In this document: piece by piece, positions 47,367 to 58,075 of the stretch
Numbering within the stretch: position 1 is the first letter of the stretch
How the letters are laid out: the number at the start of each line of letters is the position of its first letter
Source: Larix kaempferi
Taxonomy: Eukaryota; Streptophyta; Pinopsida; Pinales; Pinaceae
DNA length: 64,000 nucleotides
NCBI GenBank assembly: GCA_027924585.1
Contig: BSBM01000361.1
Span: forward strand, 38,423,501-38,487,500
Direction: 5' to 3'
The notes under the pieces: generated by a model
Seen by the model: the letters and a program-made list of their open reading frames with translations, nothing else
Told to the model about the DNA's origin: nothing
The model's database searches: none
Translations under genes and position numbers: made by a program

Positions 47367-47400
47367 ATGTACTTCCAAACTACCATATCAATAAATATAA

Positions 47401-47479
47401 ATTATGAGATATGTGACTTGAGATGTGGAGATAATAGTAATTATGAGATATGTGACTTGAGATGTGGAGATAATAGTCA
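47401..47479. repeat. 39-bp tandem duplication
   Basis: attatgagatatgtgacttg followed by agatgtggagataatagt occurs twice in succession, starting at 47401 and 47440, with perfect or near-perfect identity. It lies just past the LRR stop codon. Confidence 0.9.
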
Positions 47480-47933
47480 TGTATTTTAAAAGCTTTTTAC
47501 TATATTTTATTTGAAATTTGTTAATTATTTTATATATATATATCTATATGATAAAATTTTAAAATGTTTAATTTTAAATTTTCACATATATTTTATAAAA
47601 TGAAATTCACCTTTTAAAACAAACAAACATTGCTCAAAATGATACAATATTAATATTTTTACACTTTCAATTTATTATTATTTTTACACTTTCATTTTAT
47701 TATTGGAATGGTTTTACAATTCCTTTAACGACTTTTCAGTAAGTTAGGGACCATTTCACGATCTAATGTATGCACAATTTTAAGTTGTGAACCATTTCAT
47801 GGCTAGAGTTTTCATAGTTTTTTAGGGTTGTAAAATATATTATTTTATTATATACTTTTAAGGAACTAGCTATGTATATATAGGTGTTTTTTTTTCTTTT
47901 TCATTGTGAGAGCTAGATTACAAATAGTGATAT
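47480..47933. other. No recognisable feature
   Basis: Very AT-rich sequence following the NB-LRR fragment. No gene, element end or array is visible. Confidence 0.5.
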
Positions 47934-49494
47934 TGTTAGTGTTAAATTTATATGCTTCAATAACTTAGATTCCTACTTTATTGGCATTTAATACATTTTC
48001 ACAATAAAAGCATAAAGAAGATCAGTGAAAGATACACAATCACAGGGTACACAGCAATTTATCCTGGGAAACCCTCAAGGGGAAAAAAACCCAACAAAAC
48101 TTCCTCAATATAGATTACCAAAATACAATGCCCAAAGAAATAAGTCTCATAAGAAAGAAAGACAAAACCCAAACACAAGAACCAAGAACAATCCTCCTCC
48201 TCCTTCGCTAGCCTTCCTCTTCCTCTCTTGCGCAATGCTTGAGTGAATGGTACAAACGAGAGAGTGATACTCTCTATTTATACTTTACTTTTCACTTGAC
48301 CTTTTAACCTAACTGGGTCGTCCTCTCTAGGAGAACTCAAAATAATATTTATGTTACATTATTTTGGGTACTATTGACCTGACTTACAATGGAGGTTTTA
48401 CCTCATGACTTTTACATGACCTTTTACATTATCCAGCCTAGATCCAAATCCTAGGCTCTATCAAGCGCCGAGAGGGATCAAATCTCTCGCAAGCTGCAAA
48501 CCTCTCCTTGAATAGATCCTTGAGTGCAATACCTAAGCCACCTAATCTTAAGCTCTAAAGTCTCTAGTTTAAGTCTCATAATTACTTTTTACTTTGTATT
48601 ATTCTTTTTTGTTTATGGCAAACATAATATTTATTACTTTTTACTTTATATTATTATTTTTTGTTTATTTTGTATTATTTTGTTATTGGACAAACACTCA
48701 ACAAATACTCTAAAGTCTCATATTTATTTTTTACTTTGTATTAAAAGTAAAAAGTAAAGTCTCTAGTTTAAGTCTCATATTTACTTTTTACTTTGTATTA
48801 TTCTTTTTTGTTTACTTTGTATTATTTTGTTATTGGACAAACACTCTAAAGTCTCATATTTACATTTTACTTTGTATTAAAAGTAAAAAGTAAAGTCTCT
48901 AGTTTAAGTCTCATAATTACTTTTTACTTTGTATTATTCTTTTGTGTTTATGACCGACATAATATTTATTACTTTTTACTTTGTATTATTATTTTTTGTG
49001 TACTTTGTATTATTTTGTTATTGGACAAACACTCGACAAATACTCTAAAGTCTCATATTTACTTTTTACTTTGTATTAAAAGTAAAAAGTAAAGTCTCTA
49101 GTTTAAGTCTCACATTTACTTTTTACTTTTTATTATTCTTTTTTGTTTACTTTGTATTATTTTATTATTGGTCAAACACTGGACAAACACTCTAAAGTCT
49201 CATATTTACATTTTACTTTGTATTAAAAGTAAAATGTAAAGTCTCTAGTTTAAGTCTCATATTTACTTTTTACTTTGTATTATTCTTTTTTGTTTATGGC
49301 CGACATAATATTTATTACTTTTTACTTTGTATTATTCTTTTTTTGTTTACTTTGTATTATTTTGTTACTCGACAAACTCTCGACTCACAAGATCTCCCCC
49401 ATACTGGGCTGTAGAGCGCCTCTTGGCGCAATGACATCTCCTGAAGGCGGAATAATACAAGTAGAATATTCTTCGAAGTTACATTATTTCAACA
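47934..49494 (-). mobile_element. Ty1/copia-type LTR with tandem repeats in its U3
   Basis: On the minus strand the LTR opens tgttgaaataatg at 49494 right after a polypurine tract. A minus-strand TATA box (tataaatagagagt) lies at about 48269-48283. Downstream of it in the transcribed direction is gggtttcccaggataaattg near 48060, as in the R-U5 region of plant copia elements. The left limit is uncertain; 47934 (tgttag on the plus strand) is a guess. The U3 holds the 48557-49380 repeat array. The rest of the element would lie to the right but no copia domains are visible there. Confidence 0.6.
48557..49380. repeat. Higher-order tandem repeat (199 + 136/147 bp)
   Basis: The landmark aaagtctctagtttaagtct starts at 48557, 48756, 48892, 49091 and 49238, so unit lengths are 199, 136, 199 and 147. 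Long units contain an extra gacataatatttattac block and short units lack it, giving an alternating A-B-A-B-A order. Most unit borders hold the near-palindrome tttactttgtattaaaagta followed by aaaagtaaa, which can fold into a hairpin. Confidence 0.9.
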
Positions 49495-49503
49495 CTCCTC
49501 CTT
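49495..49503 (-). other. Polypurine tract of the copia-type LTR
   Basis: Plus-strand ctcctcctt, that is aaggaggag on the minus strand, abuts the LTR start at 49494. Confidence 0.65.
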
Positions 49504-49519
49504 AACAAGAAGGGTATTC

Positions 49520-50060
49520 TACTGACAACAACAACAACAACAGGTGTGGCTCTACACAACATTATCGAAAGGAGGGAGGAGGAGGCCTCATCAACAACAT
49601 CATCCGGAACATTGGCTGGTACATCTATAAATCATTGGCAATTTTTCAACAACATCAATATCAGCAACTGGAACAACTTGCTGTAACATCATCAACATCT
49701 GCAGCACAGAGCTGGAACATCATCATTTGCAGCATGATGCCGGAACATCATCATCATCTTCAGTACAGAGCTGACGTATCATCATCTGCAGCACGAAGTT
49801 GGAACATCATCATCATCATCTACAGCACAAAGCGGGAACATCATCATCATCTTCAGTACAGAGCTGAAGTATCATCATCTACAGCACGAAGCGGGAATAT
49901 CATCATCATCTTCAGTACAGAGCTGAAGTATCATCATCCGCAGCACATCAATATAAAAACTGATACATCAACAACAACGACAGCACAAGGCTGGATCATC
50001 AGCATAAAGATGGAATAATATCATCATCATCAACAGATCAAGGCTGGAGCAACATCATCT
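49520..50060 (+). repeat. CAT-rich imperfect tandem repeats
   Basis: Units of roughly 57-60 bp combine aacatcatcatcatcttcag, tacagagctg, agtatcatcatct and acagcacgaagcggg. About four copies lie between 49690 and 49945, with degenerate relatives on both sides. The plus-strand frame 49635-50018 runs through them, but no frame is clean across the block. It could be 5' sequence of the LINE that follows. Confidence 0.75.
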
Positions 50061-50074
50061 ATGGCAACAGGTGA

Positions 50075-51040
50075 ATCAACAACCAATATGATCCTTCCTT
50101 TCGGAATTTCAGGATCAAGTTCAACACGGGTGATCCTTCCTTTCGGAATTATAGGGTCATGGAAAATCCTTCCTTTCGGAATTACGGGATTCAATCCAAC
50201 ACTAGTGATCCTTCCTTTTGGAATTATGGGATCATGGACAATCCTTCCTTTCGGAATTATGGGATTCAGTCCAACACTGGTGATCCTTCCTTTCAGAATT
50301 ACGGGATTTAGTCCAGCAACACTGGTGATCCTTCCTTTCGGAATTACGGGATCATAGACAATCCTTCCTTTCAGAATTACGAGATTCAGTCCAAAAACAC
50401 TGGTGATCCTTCCTTTCGGAATTACGGGATTCAGTCCAACAACACTTGTGATCCTTCCTTTCAGAATTACGGGATCATGGACAATCCTTCCTTCCTTGCA
50501 ACTTCAAACCATATCCTAGTTTTGGGTAAGACAGACTTTGAAGCTTCACTTCCAACCACTTGTTTTCAGGATAATGGAGGGTTTGACCTAAGCCCTATTG
50601 TGAATGTGGGGGGGTGATTTGGGTTCTAGTACATTTTCATTTAGGGAAACTTGTATAAGTGGGATCCCCTTGATAGTTTATGGGGACTCAGTTACTCCAC
50701 ACTTGTATACCAATCTCCATGTCTCACAGGTGCGGCTCAATGTTCTACTCAAAGGAAACAACCCTCCTCCTCGCCAAGGAACACATTTGCGAATCCATAC
50801 CTCCTTAGGTCTAAAGGTCATGCCGACATCATGGATAATTATGCATTAGGGGGGTTATGTTATGACACTGGGAGGCATGTAGAGAAGGGTGGTGTAGGAA
50901 AGAAATCTAACTTGCACCGTGCACATAATAAGGTAGTAGTGGAAATATTACAAGGAAAAAAAATACATTGGATTGGGCTCTTAGATATACACAACCTACT
51001 TCGAGGGTTACTTAATGAAAATCCTGTCACTAAATGTTAG
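50075..51040 (+). pseudogene. LINE ORF1 with FRNYG-type peptide repeat
   Basis: The frame that includes 50132 reads repeated DPSFRNYGIQSNTG and NPSFRNYGIMDN, interrupted by one TAG (CAG to TAG) at about 50314. It continues SFLATSNHILVLGKTDFEAS and FDLSPIVNVGG, passes stops near 50615-50641, and resumes in the same frame as YKWDPLDSLWGLSYSTLVYQ to NENPVTKC and a TAG at 51038. ORF2 of the LINE begins at the ATG at 51015, so the two overlap by 26 nt in different frames. Plant L1 ORF1 proteins normally carry a DUF4283 domain and a zinc knuckle; neither is visible in this part. ORF1 proteins bind LINE RNA. The frame 50061-50357 (ILPFGITG) is an out-of-frame shadow. Confidence 0.6.
50091..50495 (+). 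repeat. Alternating 42/33-bp tandem repeat in LINE ORF1
   Basis: atccttcctttcggaatta starts at 50091, 50133, 50166, 50208, 50241, 50283, 50328, 50361, 50405, 50451 and 50484. Intervals are 42, 33, 42, 33, 42, 45, 33, 44, 46 and 33. Long units carry the attcagtccaacactggtg spacer and short units the atcatggaca spacer, so the array is a 75-bp dimer. All but two intervals are multiples of three, and those two compensate (44 + 46). Confidence 0.95.
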
Positions 51041-54000
51041 GGGTTTGGGTAATCCTTCTAAGAGATTATCCCTTCATATTCGAGTAGAGAAAGAAAGGTC
51101 GAACATCTTCCTTTCTCGAGAAACTATGAGCAAGGGGGAATTAATCATTGGGAGTCTGAAGTTACTTTTCAAAAATTAAGACTTTCAATTGGTAGATGCT
51201 AATGGTCTTTCAAGATGTTTTCTTATAGGTTAGAGGACAAATATTTCTTTGATTAATGTTTTCTCTTTGCATTCAAGTTTATGCATTGTTTAGGTGTGAA
51301 AGCTTGGACTCTCAGATATCTCTTTTGAATATTTATGGGTTGTATGAAAGAAAACAAAGCTTCTAAGATTATTTATTTTCCCTATCCATACCCAACGAGA
51401 AAAACTTGATTATTGGCAAAGATATGAACTTCACTTTGAATAAGCTAGAGATTTCGGGAGTTGTAACCCGTATAGATGTTTTATCATGTTACTTTTTACA
51501 TCAGATTCATACAACATAATTAATAGACATGGAACTTACCAAAATCAATCCCACTTGGCACAATAAATACCTGGTAATGTAGGTGTTTCCAAGTGTTTGG
51601 ACCTTTTCTTACTCATAGAGTAGCTACAACTTAGAATGGACATGTACAAGATTTGGGTGGGAACTAGAGGGATTTAAATCATAATCCTATTTTCTTGAAA
51701 TTATAAGGAAAAAAATATGCCCCCTTCTCCTTTTAAGTTTAATCTGTCTTGGTTGGGGGAAGAAGAGTTCAAATATTTGGTTAAGAGGGAATGGCTTCCA
51801 TATAATTTTGATTTGGATTTTCCTGCTAGTAGGTAGCTTGCAAACTCTTTAATATAATTAAAAAAAAGGTAGTGGAATGTTTGACAACTAGTGTTAAGAA
51901 TAGAAACAAACTACTAAAAGAAGCGAAGGATGATATAGCTACACTCTTCAACATCAATCCAACGGGGTTATTTTTTGAGGAGGAGCTTTTGGCTCTCGTA
52001 AAACTTGGGAGAAAAAGGAAAAAGGACAAAGATTCTTAGAGATAGAGAGGCAAATTGGAAAATGAAAAGTAGAGTGATCTTGATGGAACTAGGATATGAC
52101 ACACAAAAATTCCACTATTTCGCTAATCACTCGAAGAATTTCAGTACTATTTGGGAATTACAAAACAACGAATGCTATAGAGTTCACAATTTCAAGAATT
52201 TGGCAAAATTAGGGGTCCATCATTTATCAAATATATATAAAGAGCCAAAGGTCACAAACATGACAAAAGTAGTGAATGAATGTACATAATTCCCTCGTAT
52301 GGTCATAGAATGAGATAATGTTATGCTTTTTGAGGAGACCATTTTGGATGAATTATTGGAGATTTTGAATTATTTTTAAAAAGGAAAAGTGAGGGGCTTG
52401 ATGAGTGAAAGATGGAATTTTTCCTTTAATTTTTTCATCTATTGGGGAAGGATATCTTAAGAGTGGTGGAGGAGGTTAGGACGATATGGCAAATCCTTCC
52501 AAATTTTAACTCTACTTTTATTGAATTGATTATGAAGGTAGATAAGCCTAACAATTTTGGAGATTTCAAGTTGATCTCCTTGTGTAATCGTGTTTATAAA
52601 AATCATTGTTAAGGTCTTAGCGGTTTGACTTTAAAAATTATGGTCTAAAATCATTTCATTGAAGCATATTGGGTTTCTATAAGGTTGGCAGATTCATAAT
52701 GCAATCAATGCATCTCATTAGGGGCTACATAGCATAAAATCGAAGAAATTAAGTGCTACACTAAAAAAACTTAACCTTTCAAAAGCATAGGACAGAGTGT
52801 GTTGGCTATACCTTATACCACTCTTAATTCAAATTAGATGCTCCCTTAGACTAGTAATTTAGATATTGGGTTGTGTGACAACTGTTTCTTTCGCAATTTT
52901 AGTGAATGGTGAAATTGGATATCAAGTTGTGTGACAATTGTTTCTTTCACAGTTTTAGTGAATGGTGTTGCTTTTGTTTTCTTCATCCCTTCAAGAGGTC
53001 TTTTCCAAGGGTGCCCACTTTCCACATATCTATTTTTATTAGTGGACGAAGGAATGAGTTGTTCCAATTCATAAGTAAAGAGGACTAGAAGATTAAAAGG
53101 AATAAAGGTGAACAATATTATTATCTATCTCATATTTTATTTGTTGATGATGTTCTCATTATTCATGAATGACTATGATTTTGAAGGTAGAGCGTTATTG
53201 AACAAATGTCGATGAATGGATACTATTCTTTAATGGGATGAAATAGAGGGGGGGACGGGAACTTCAAGCTATCTTTAACTTTCAAACTAACTCTTTCAAT
53301 GATGAGTTTAAGTATTTAGGTTGCATACTTAAGCTAAATTCATATGGAAAATAAGATTGGGGCTGGATATCGAACAAATAGATAAGAAGATACATCATTG
53401 GTGTAATTGATGGTTATCTAGAGGAGGAAGACCGAAATTAATTAAGTCGCTATTAGAAGAAATCTTGGTGTATTGACCGTCCTTGGCACACATACCAAAA
53501 GAAGTATTCAAAAAAATTCGTAAACATAAAATAAATTTCATTTTTTGGTGAAGGGGAAAGGAAGGTTAGGAGGGAGTACATTTGACTAGTTGGAGATCAA
53601 TCTCAAAGCCGAAAGGAGAAGGAGGCTGAGGGCCCAAACACATTCATGCTTTTAATACTTCATTGGTTGAAAAGTCTCTATGGAACTTGATAACAAAGGA
53701 TAATCATTGGAACAAGTTGATAGAACAAAAATACATGGCTCGATATACAATTTTAACTTGGATAAGGAAGGAGGAAAAGACTTGGAAAATGGTTCGTTAC
53801 AATGGAAGGCTCTAGTTTCTTCTTTTCATACAATAGGTAGTTTGTTGGCTTGGAAAGTAGGTAATGGAGAAGATGTTAGGGTCGAGGTTGATGCCATAAT
53901 GGGCAATGGGAATTGAATTTTTCTGTCCCCGTGACTAGTCCAGTTCAGTATAGTAGTAGAATATAAAGTATCTAAATGTGGTGACCCCAAAAGGACAAAC

Positions 54001-54275
54001 ATATGGTCTCAAGGCTAGAAAACCTCCAAGATTTTGGGCTTATAATAATATTGGGAGAGAAAATGGGAAATATATGTATCAAAACTAAAAAAAGGAACAT
54101 ATTCGTCTATGAGAGGAACAATATAGTTTAGTCTAGATGGGAACTAAGACAGGAGACACATATTCGAGGAAGGTTAGATATCAAACTTTTATGATAATAG
54201 ACCGAGGCCCTCTTGTCTAGTGGAGGGCACATATTTGGAAGGCAAATGCCCCCATACAGAATAATATTTTCACGT
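51015..54275 (+). pseudogene. LINE ORF2: endonuclease, RT and start of zinc finger
   Basis: Begins MKILSLNVRGLGNPSKRLSL, the standard start of the plant L1 AP-like endonuclease. Conserved linker pieces are KFNLSWLGEEEFKYLVKREW (51735) and VILMELGYDTQKFHYFANHS (52077). The RT has KVDKPNNFGDFKLISLCNRV (52530), HIGFL-x-GWQIHNAINASH (52670) and LKKLNLSKA-x-DRVCW (52760). A 56-bp tandem duplication (ttgtgtgaca at 52871 and 52927) disrupts the next motif. The RT C-terminal part reads FKYLGCILKLNS (53310), KSLYGT and WKALVSSFHTIGSLLAWKVG (53800). The zinc-finger start AHIWKANAPIQNNIFT (54225) runs into the LTR element at 54276. Stops and frameshifts are very frequent. Confidence 0.85.
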
Positions 54276-55856
54276 TGCTATGACCCAAAGGGGCATATAT
54301 GTGATTAAATTTATACGATATGATCCCAAGGGGGACATATATGGGGTTAAATGTATATGTAATAGTGGTCATCCTAATGAAGGGCCCACATGTGCAGTAA
54401 GTGAATATGTATATATGTAGTTCATGCAGTCATTGCTAACAGAAATATGTGAATTGGATATATGAATGTCTTGGGGTATTTGGAGGAGATTCACCTATTC
54501 TCTAAGGAGTTATTGTGTAATGCATATATCTTATCTAACTCACAGTTGTTCTCCACATTTACATTGTTGTACATGGTGTGTACTTTGTTATATTATGTTA
54601 TCTTAAGGATTTGGTTCATAACATTTGGTATCAAAGAAGGTTACAAAACCATAATAAAAAATACTTGATGAGGTCAAGAGATTGAAAAAAATAGCATTGT
54701 TAAAATCAAGAAAAAATAAGGATCTTGGATGAAGAGACTGCCAAAAGACTTGAAGAGAAAATTTGCACGAAGGTTAAAGAAGCTCTAAATGTAGACAACG
54801 CAAAATCATAATTGCAATCTAGAATGGAAGAAGGATGTAATAATTTAATGGATGGCATCACATTGCAGCTTCAAAAAGAGAAGGAAGAGAAGATTCAAGA
54901 AGGTCACTAGAAAATACTTGAAGTAGTTGAGCACCAGCTTGAGAATATCAAAGTCAAGTATGAGGGAATTATTACAAAAGAAAGTAGTATCAAAGACCAT
55001 GCACAGAGGATAGAGGATGCCATTGTCTTTGAAAAGAAGAGGGATGCTATGAATGTTCAGAATGAAGGGAGACCATTGAAGGTGAAACCATATTGACACC
55101 CTGATTACCAAGAAAGTTTCCAACAGAAGCAAGAAGATCTACATTGCCACCGCCAAGGAAGAAGACAAAATAATCAACAATATTCATGGAGTAGTGCATC
55201 ACAAAACTATTATTCAACAATATATTATCATAGACCATAAAATACAACAAATTGGAGAAGTCACAATAACAAAATATGAAATCAAATGAAAGATAATTAT
55301 GCAACAACATGCTATCAAGAACTAAGAGTGAAAAGAATCTAGTTTGGGTGGATGGATCACTATCAATGTCAACACAAGAGCATGGATATAAGGAAATCCT
55401 ATTACATGGCATCATCACATGTAAATCCCTTCATTGCAAAGCTTTGAGGACAAATCTTTTTGGAGGAGGGTACTATGTTATGACCCAAAGGGGGGATATA
55501 TGGGGTTAAATGTATATGATATGACCCCAAAGAGGGCATATATGGGGTTAAATGTATATGTAATGAAGTAAATGTATATGTAATAGTGGTTAGCCTAATG
55601 AAGGGCCTACATGTGTAATAAGTAAAAAAGTATATATATATATATATATATAGGTCATGTAGTCATTATTGAGGGGAAGATGTGAATCAAATGTATAAAT
55701 GTCTTGGGGTATTTGGGAGGAGGTTCTTCCATTACTTAAGGAGTTATTGTGTAACCCATACCTCTATCTATCTTGATGTTGTTCTCCATGTTTACATTGT
55801 TGTACTTGGTGTGTACTTTGTTATATTATGTTATCTTAAGGATTTGGTTCATAACA
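54276..55856 (+). mobile_element. Small LTR retrotransposon (1.58 kb) with gag-like remnant, inserted in LINE ORF2
   Basis: Two LTRs (54276-54623, 348 bp; 55476-55856, 381 bp) open tgctatgaccc/tgttatgaccc and both close ggttcataaca. The primer site tggtatcaaag follows at 54626, and the purine tract ggaggaggg lies at 55462-55470. Flanks cacgt (54271-54275) and catgt (55857-55861) form a target duplication with one mismatch. LINE zinc-finger coding continues across the site when the element is removed. The element is too small for pol, so it is a non-autonomous TRIM- or TR-GAG-like unit. The 3' LTR contains an added (ta)n stretch near 55630-55651. Confidence 0.9.
54718..55240 (+). pseudogene. 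Gag-like coiled-coil remnant of the small LTR element
   Basis: One frame with four stops reads ILDEETAKRLEEKICTKVKE, MEEGCNNLMDGITLQLQKEK, KILEVVEHQLENIKVKYEG and IKDHAQRIEDAIVFEKKRDA, then a Gln/His/Tyr-rich stretch (DYQESFQQKQEDLHCHRQGR). The heptad-like pattern predicts a long coiled coil. No zinc knuckle, protease or RT motif is present. Position after the primer site fits gag, but there is no specific signature; a captured host coiled-coil exon is an alternative. Confidence 0.5.
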
Positions 55857-56744
55857 CATGTGGCTTGAATTACATAACAAAGTTTTTACATGGGAAGCTA
55901 GATATAAAATAATTGTTCATGGTCTAGGATGTGTGTACTATTTAATGGAGTGGAGGAAATTACATTACACTTATTTGTTTAATGCTTGTAATCTCAATAG
56001 GTTTGGAAGGAAATAAGTAATTGGTTGAAGTTGAGAAATTTGTGGAATGAGGACAATATTCAAAGTTATTTGCACATTTGGTACACTCTTTCAGAACTCA
56101 ATCCATATAGAACCATAACCTTCCTAATTCTATGGGGTTTGGGGTTAGTGTTAAATGGAAGAACTTTCATTGAAGCACAAACACCTACTTTTCAGGTTTT
56201 CTCTCATGAAGTCACAACTTTCGACTTTTGTAGAGAGAATCTGAAACCAAACTTGTTGAGACGGATCGAGGAACTATTGATAGATAAAAGTTGTTGTTGG
56301 GTGTTCTTTGATGGTGCATATTAGGGTCCATAAAACTCTATGGGTTGGGAGGTATCCTATATTTCACCGATACACATTACATCACATTTAAGGTAAACAT
56401 TTGTCGGGGCTCTAACAACTTAGCAAAATTGATGGCTTTAAGAACCCTTCTAAAACATTTATGACAATGGGATCAGAGAACTATAGGTTTATGGTGATTC
56501 ATTGTTGGTGGTAAAATGGATGCAACGATCTCAAAAGTTTTTTTAATAATGATCTATTGCAGTGGCTACTTATCTAAAGGAGATTGTTTCAGTCTTCTCC
56601 AAGTTTACAGTCTGCCATATTTATCGTGAGTTGAACCAACAAGTAGATTCCCTCTCGAAAGAGGGACTTTCCACGATTCTTGGGGATCTTAGCTTTGTGG
56701 AAACTATTGAGGACTTGGTTGTAGTGTCTCAACAATCTGTTTGA
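55857..56744 (+). pseudogene. LINE ORF2: end of zinc finger and RNase H
   Basis: Continues the LINE beyond the small LTR element: WLELHNKVFTWEARY, then the zinc-binding reverse transcriptase region (zf-RVT) remnant around 55920-55990, then EISNWLKLRNLWNEDNIQSY. RNase H follows with SCCWVFFDGAY (first Asp), a frame-shifted YFTDTHYITFKVNICRGSNN, AKLMALRTLLKHL (Lys where the family has Glu), a D-S-L-L-V-V segment with the third Asp, and HIYRELNQQVDSLSKEGLST near the end. A stop at 56742-56744 closes the protein. A C-terminal RNase H marks a subset of plant L1 LINEs. Confidence 0.85.
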
Positions 56745-56794
56745 TAGTTATCTAGGCTCTATATATTTTTTATGGGTGGCTATACTAATTTTCA

Positions 56795-57333
56795 TAAATA
56801 TATGTATATATATGTATGTCTATATATATGTATATATCTATATACATATACATATATATATATGTATGTATATATAGATATACATATACATATATATATA
56901 TGTATGTATACATGCATACATACATGTATATATGTATACCATATGTGTACATATATGAAATACATACATTCCATATATGTACATGTATGGTATACATATA
57001 TACATGTATATATATGTATACATATATACATGTTTATATATATGTATGTATACCATCTATGTACATATATGGTATACATGTATGTATACATATATACATA
57101 CATATATACATGTGTGTATACCATATGTGTACACATATGGAATATATACATGTATGTATTTCATATATATACACATACGGTATATATATATATACATGTA
57201 TATATATCATATGTGTACATATATGGTATACATGTACACATACATATATATATATATATATATGTGTGTATACACATGTATTTATATATATATATATATA
57301 CATACATGTATGTATATATATATATATAAATAC

Positions 57334-57379
<46 letters not shown>

Positions 57380-57875
57380 GCATGCATGCATATATATATA
57401 TATACGTATATACATGTATGTATATATATATACATACATGTATATACGTATATATATATATGCATGCATATATATATATATATATATATATAGATAGATA
57501 TAGATATATATACAATGTATGTATATACATATACATGTATGCATATACATGTATATATATCATTTATATATATATATACATTACATATATATATATATAT
57601 ATACACACATTACATATATACACATGTATGTATACATATACATCTATATATATATTACCATATATACATCACATTATATATATACATGCATATGGTAGAT
57701 ATACATGTATATGGTATATATATACAATGTATGCATACATTGTATATATATACCATATACATATATACATTTATGTATATATATACATGTATTTATATAT
57801 ATGCATACATGTATATATATAAATTATATATGTCTATATATACATATATGTATATATACACATGTATATATATAT
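56795..57875. repeat. TA/CA/TG microsatellite, about 1.1 kb
   Basis: Alternating purine-pyrimidine DNA built from (ta)n with tacatatg, tacatgtatg and similar interruptions. All six frames are open for long stretches, giving Tyr/Ile/His/Met-only peptides that are artefacts. It lies between the LINE 3' end on the left and a SINE 3' end on the right. Pure (ta)n reaches about 30-40 bp near 57335-57375. Confidence 0.95.
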
Positions 57876-58075
57876 GGTACTAGGGGAATCAACAATTAGG
57901 GCGTGGTTCGTACTTGCGTAACACGAGGTTGATTCCCGTCCACTACCATTGTATCCCTAGGTGCACCCACACTGCCCACAAGCATGGGGCATGGATAATT
58001 TAGGGGGATTTGAACCTAAGACCTTCCATTTACAACTTCTCATCATTAAATGCTCTACCCCTATGAGCTCTCTCT
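57876..58075 (-). mobile_element. tRNA-derived SINE
   Basis: On the minus strand the head has an A-box-like gagctcataggggtag (58070-58055) and a B box ggttcaaatcc (58016-58006), about 50 bp apart as in tRNA genes. A unique body with gtgggtgcacctagggatac and tggtagtggacgggaatcaa follows, ending ctagtacc next to the TA microsatellite. It therefore reads as a roughly 200-bp SINE. The head is not a functional tRNA. The 5' limit is approximate. Confidence 0.65.

Noticed and set aside
50061-50357. ILPFGITG-repeat open frame
   Set aside because: It is out of frame with the downstream ORF1 segment. The FRNYG frame connects to it in phase and better explains the array.
50091-50495. Resemblance to a CRISPR array (regular repeats with alternating spacers)
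   Set aside because: Spacers are only two recurring types, the context is a plant LINE, and units are in coding register.
56772-57899. Long open frames up to 281 codons on both strands
   Set aside because: They lie in a TA/CA/TG microsatellite and encode only Tyr, Ile, His, Met, Thr, Cys and Val runs. No gene is plausible.
58006-58070. Functional tRNA gene on the minus strand
   Set aside because: A and B boxes are present, but no matching acceptor stem or anticodon arm could be drawn. The SINE interpretation fits better.
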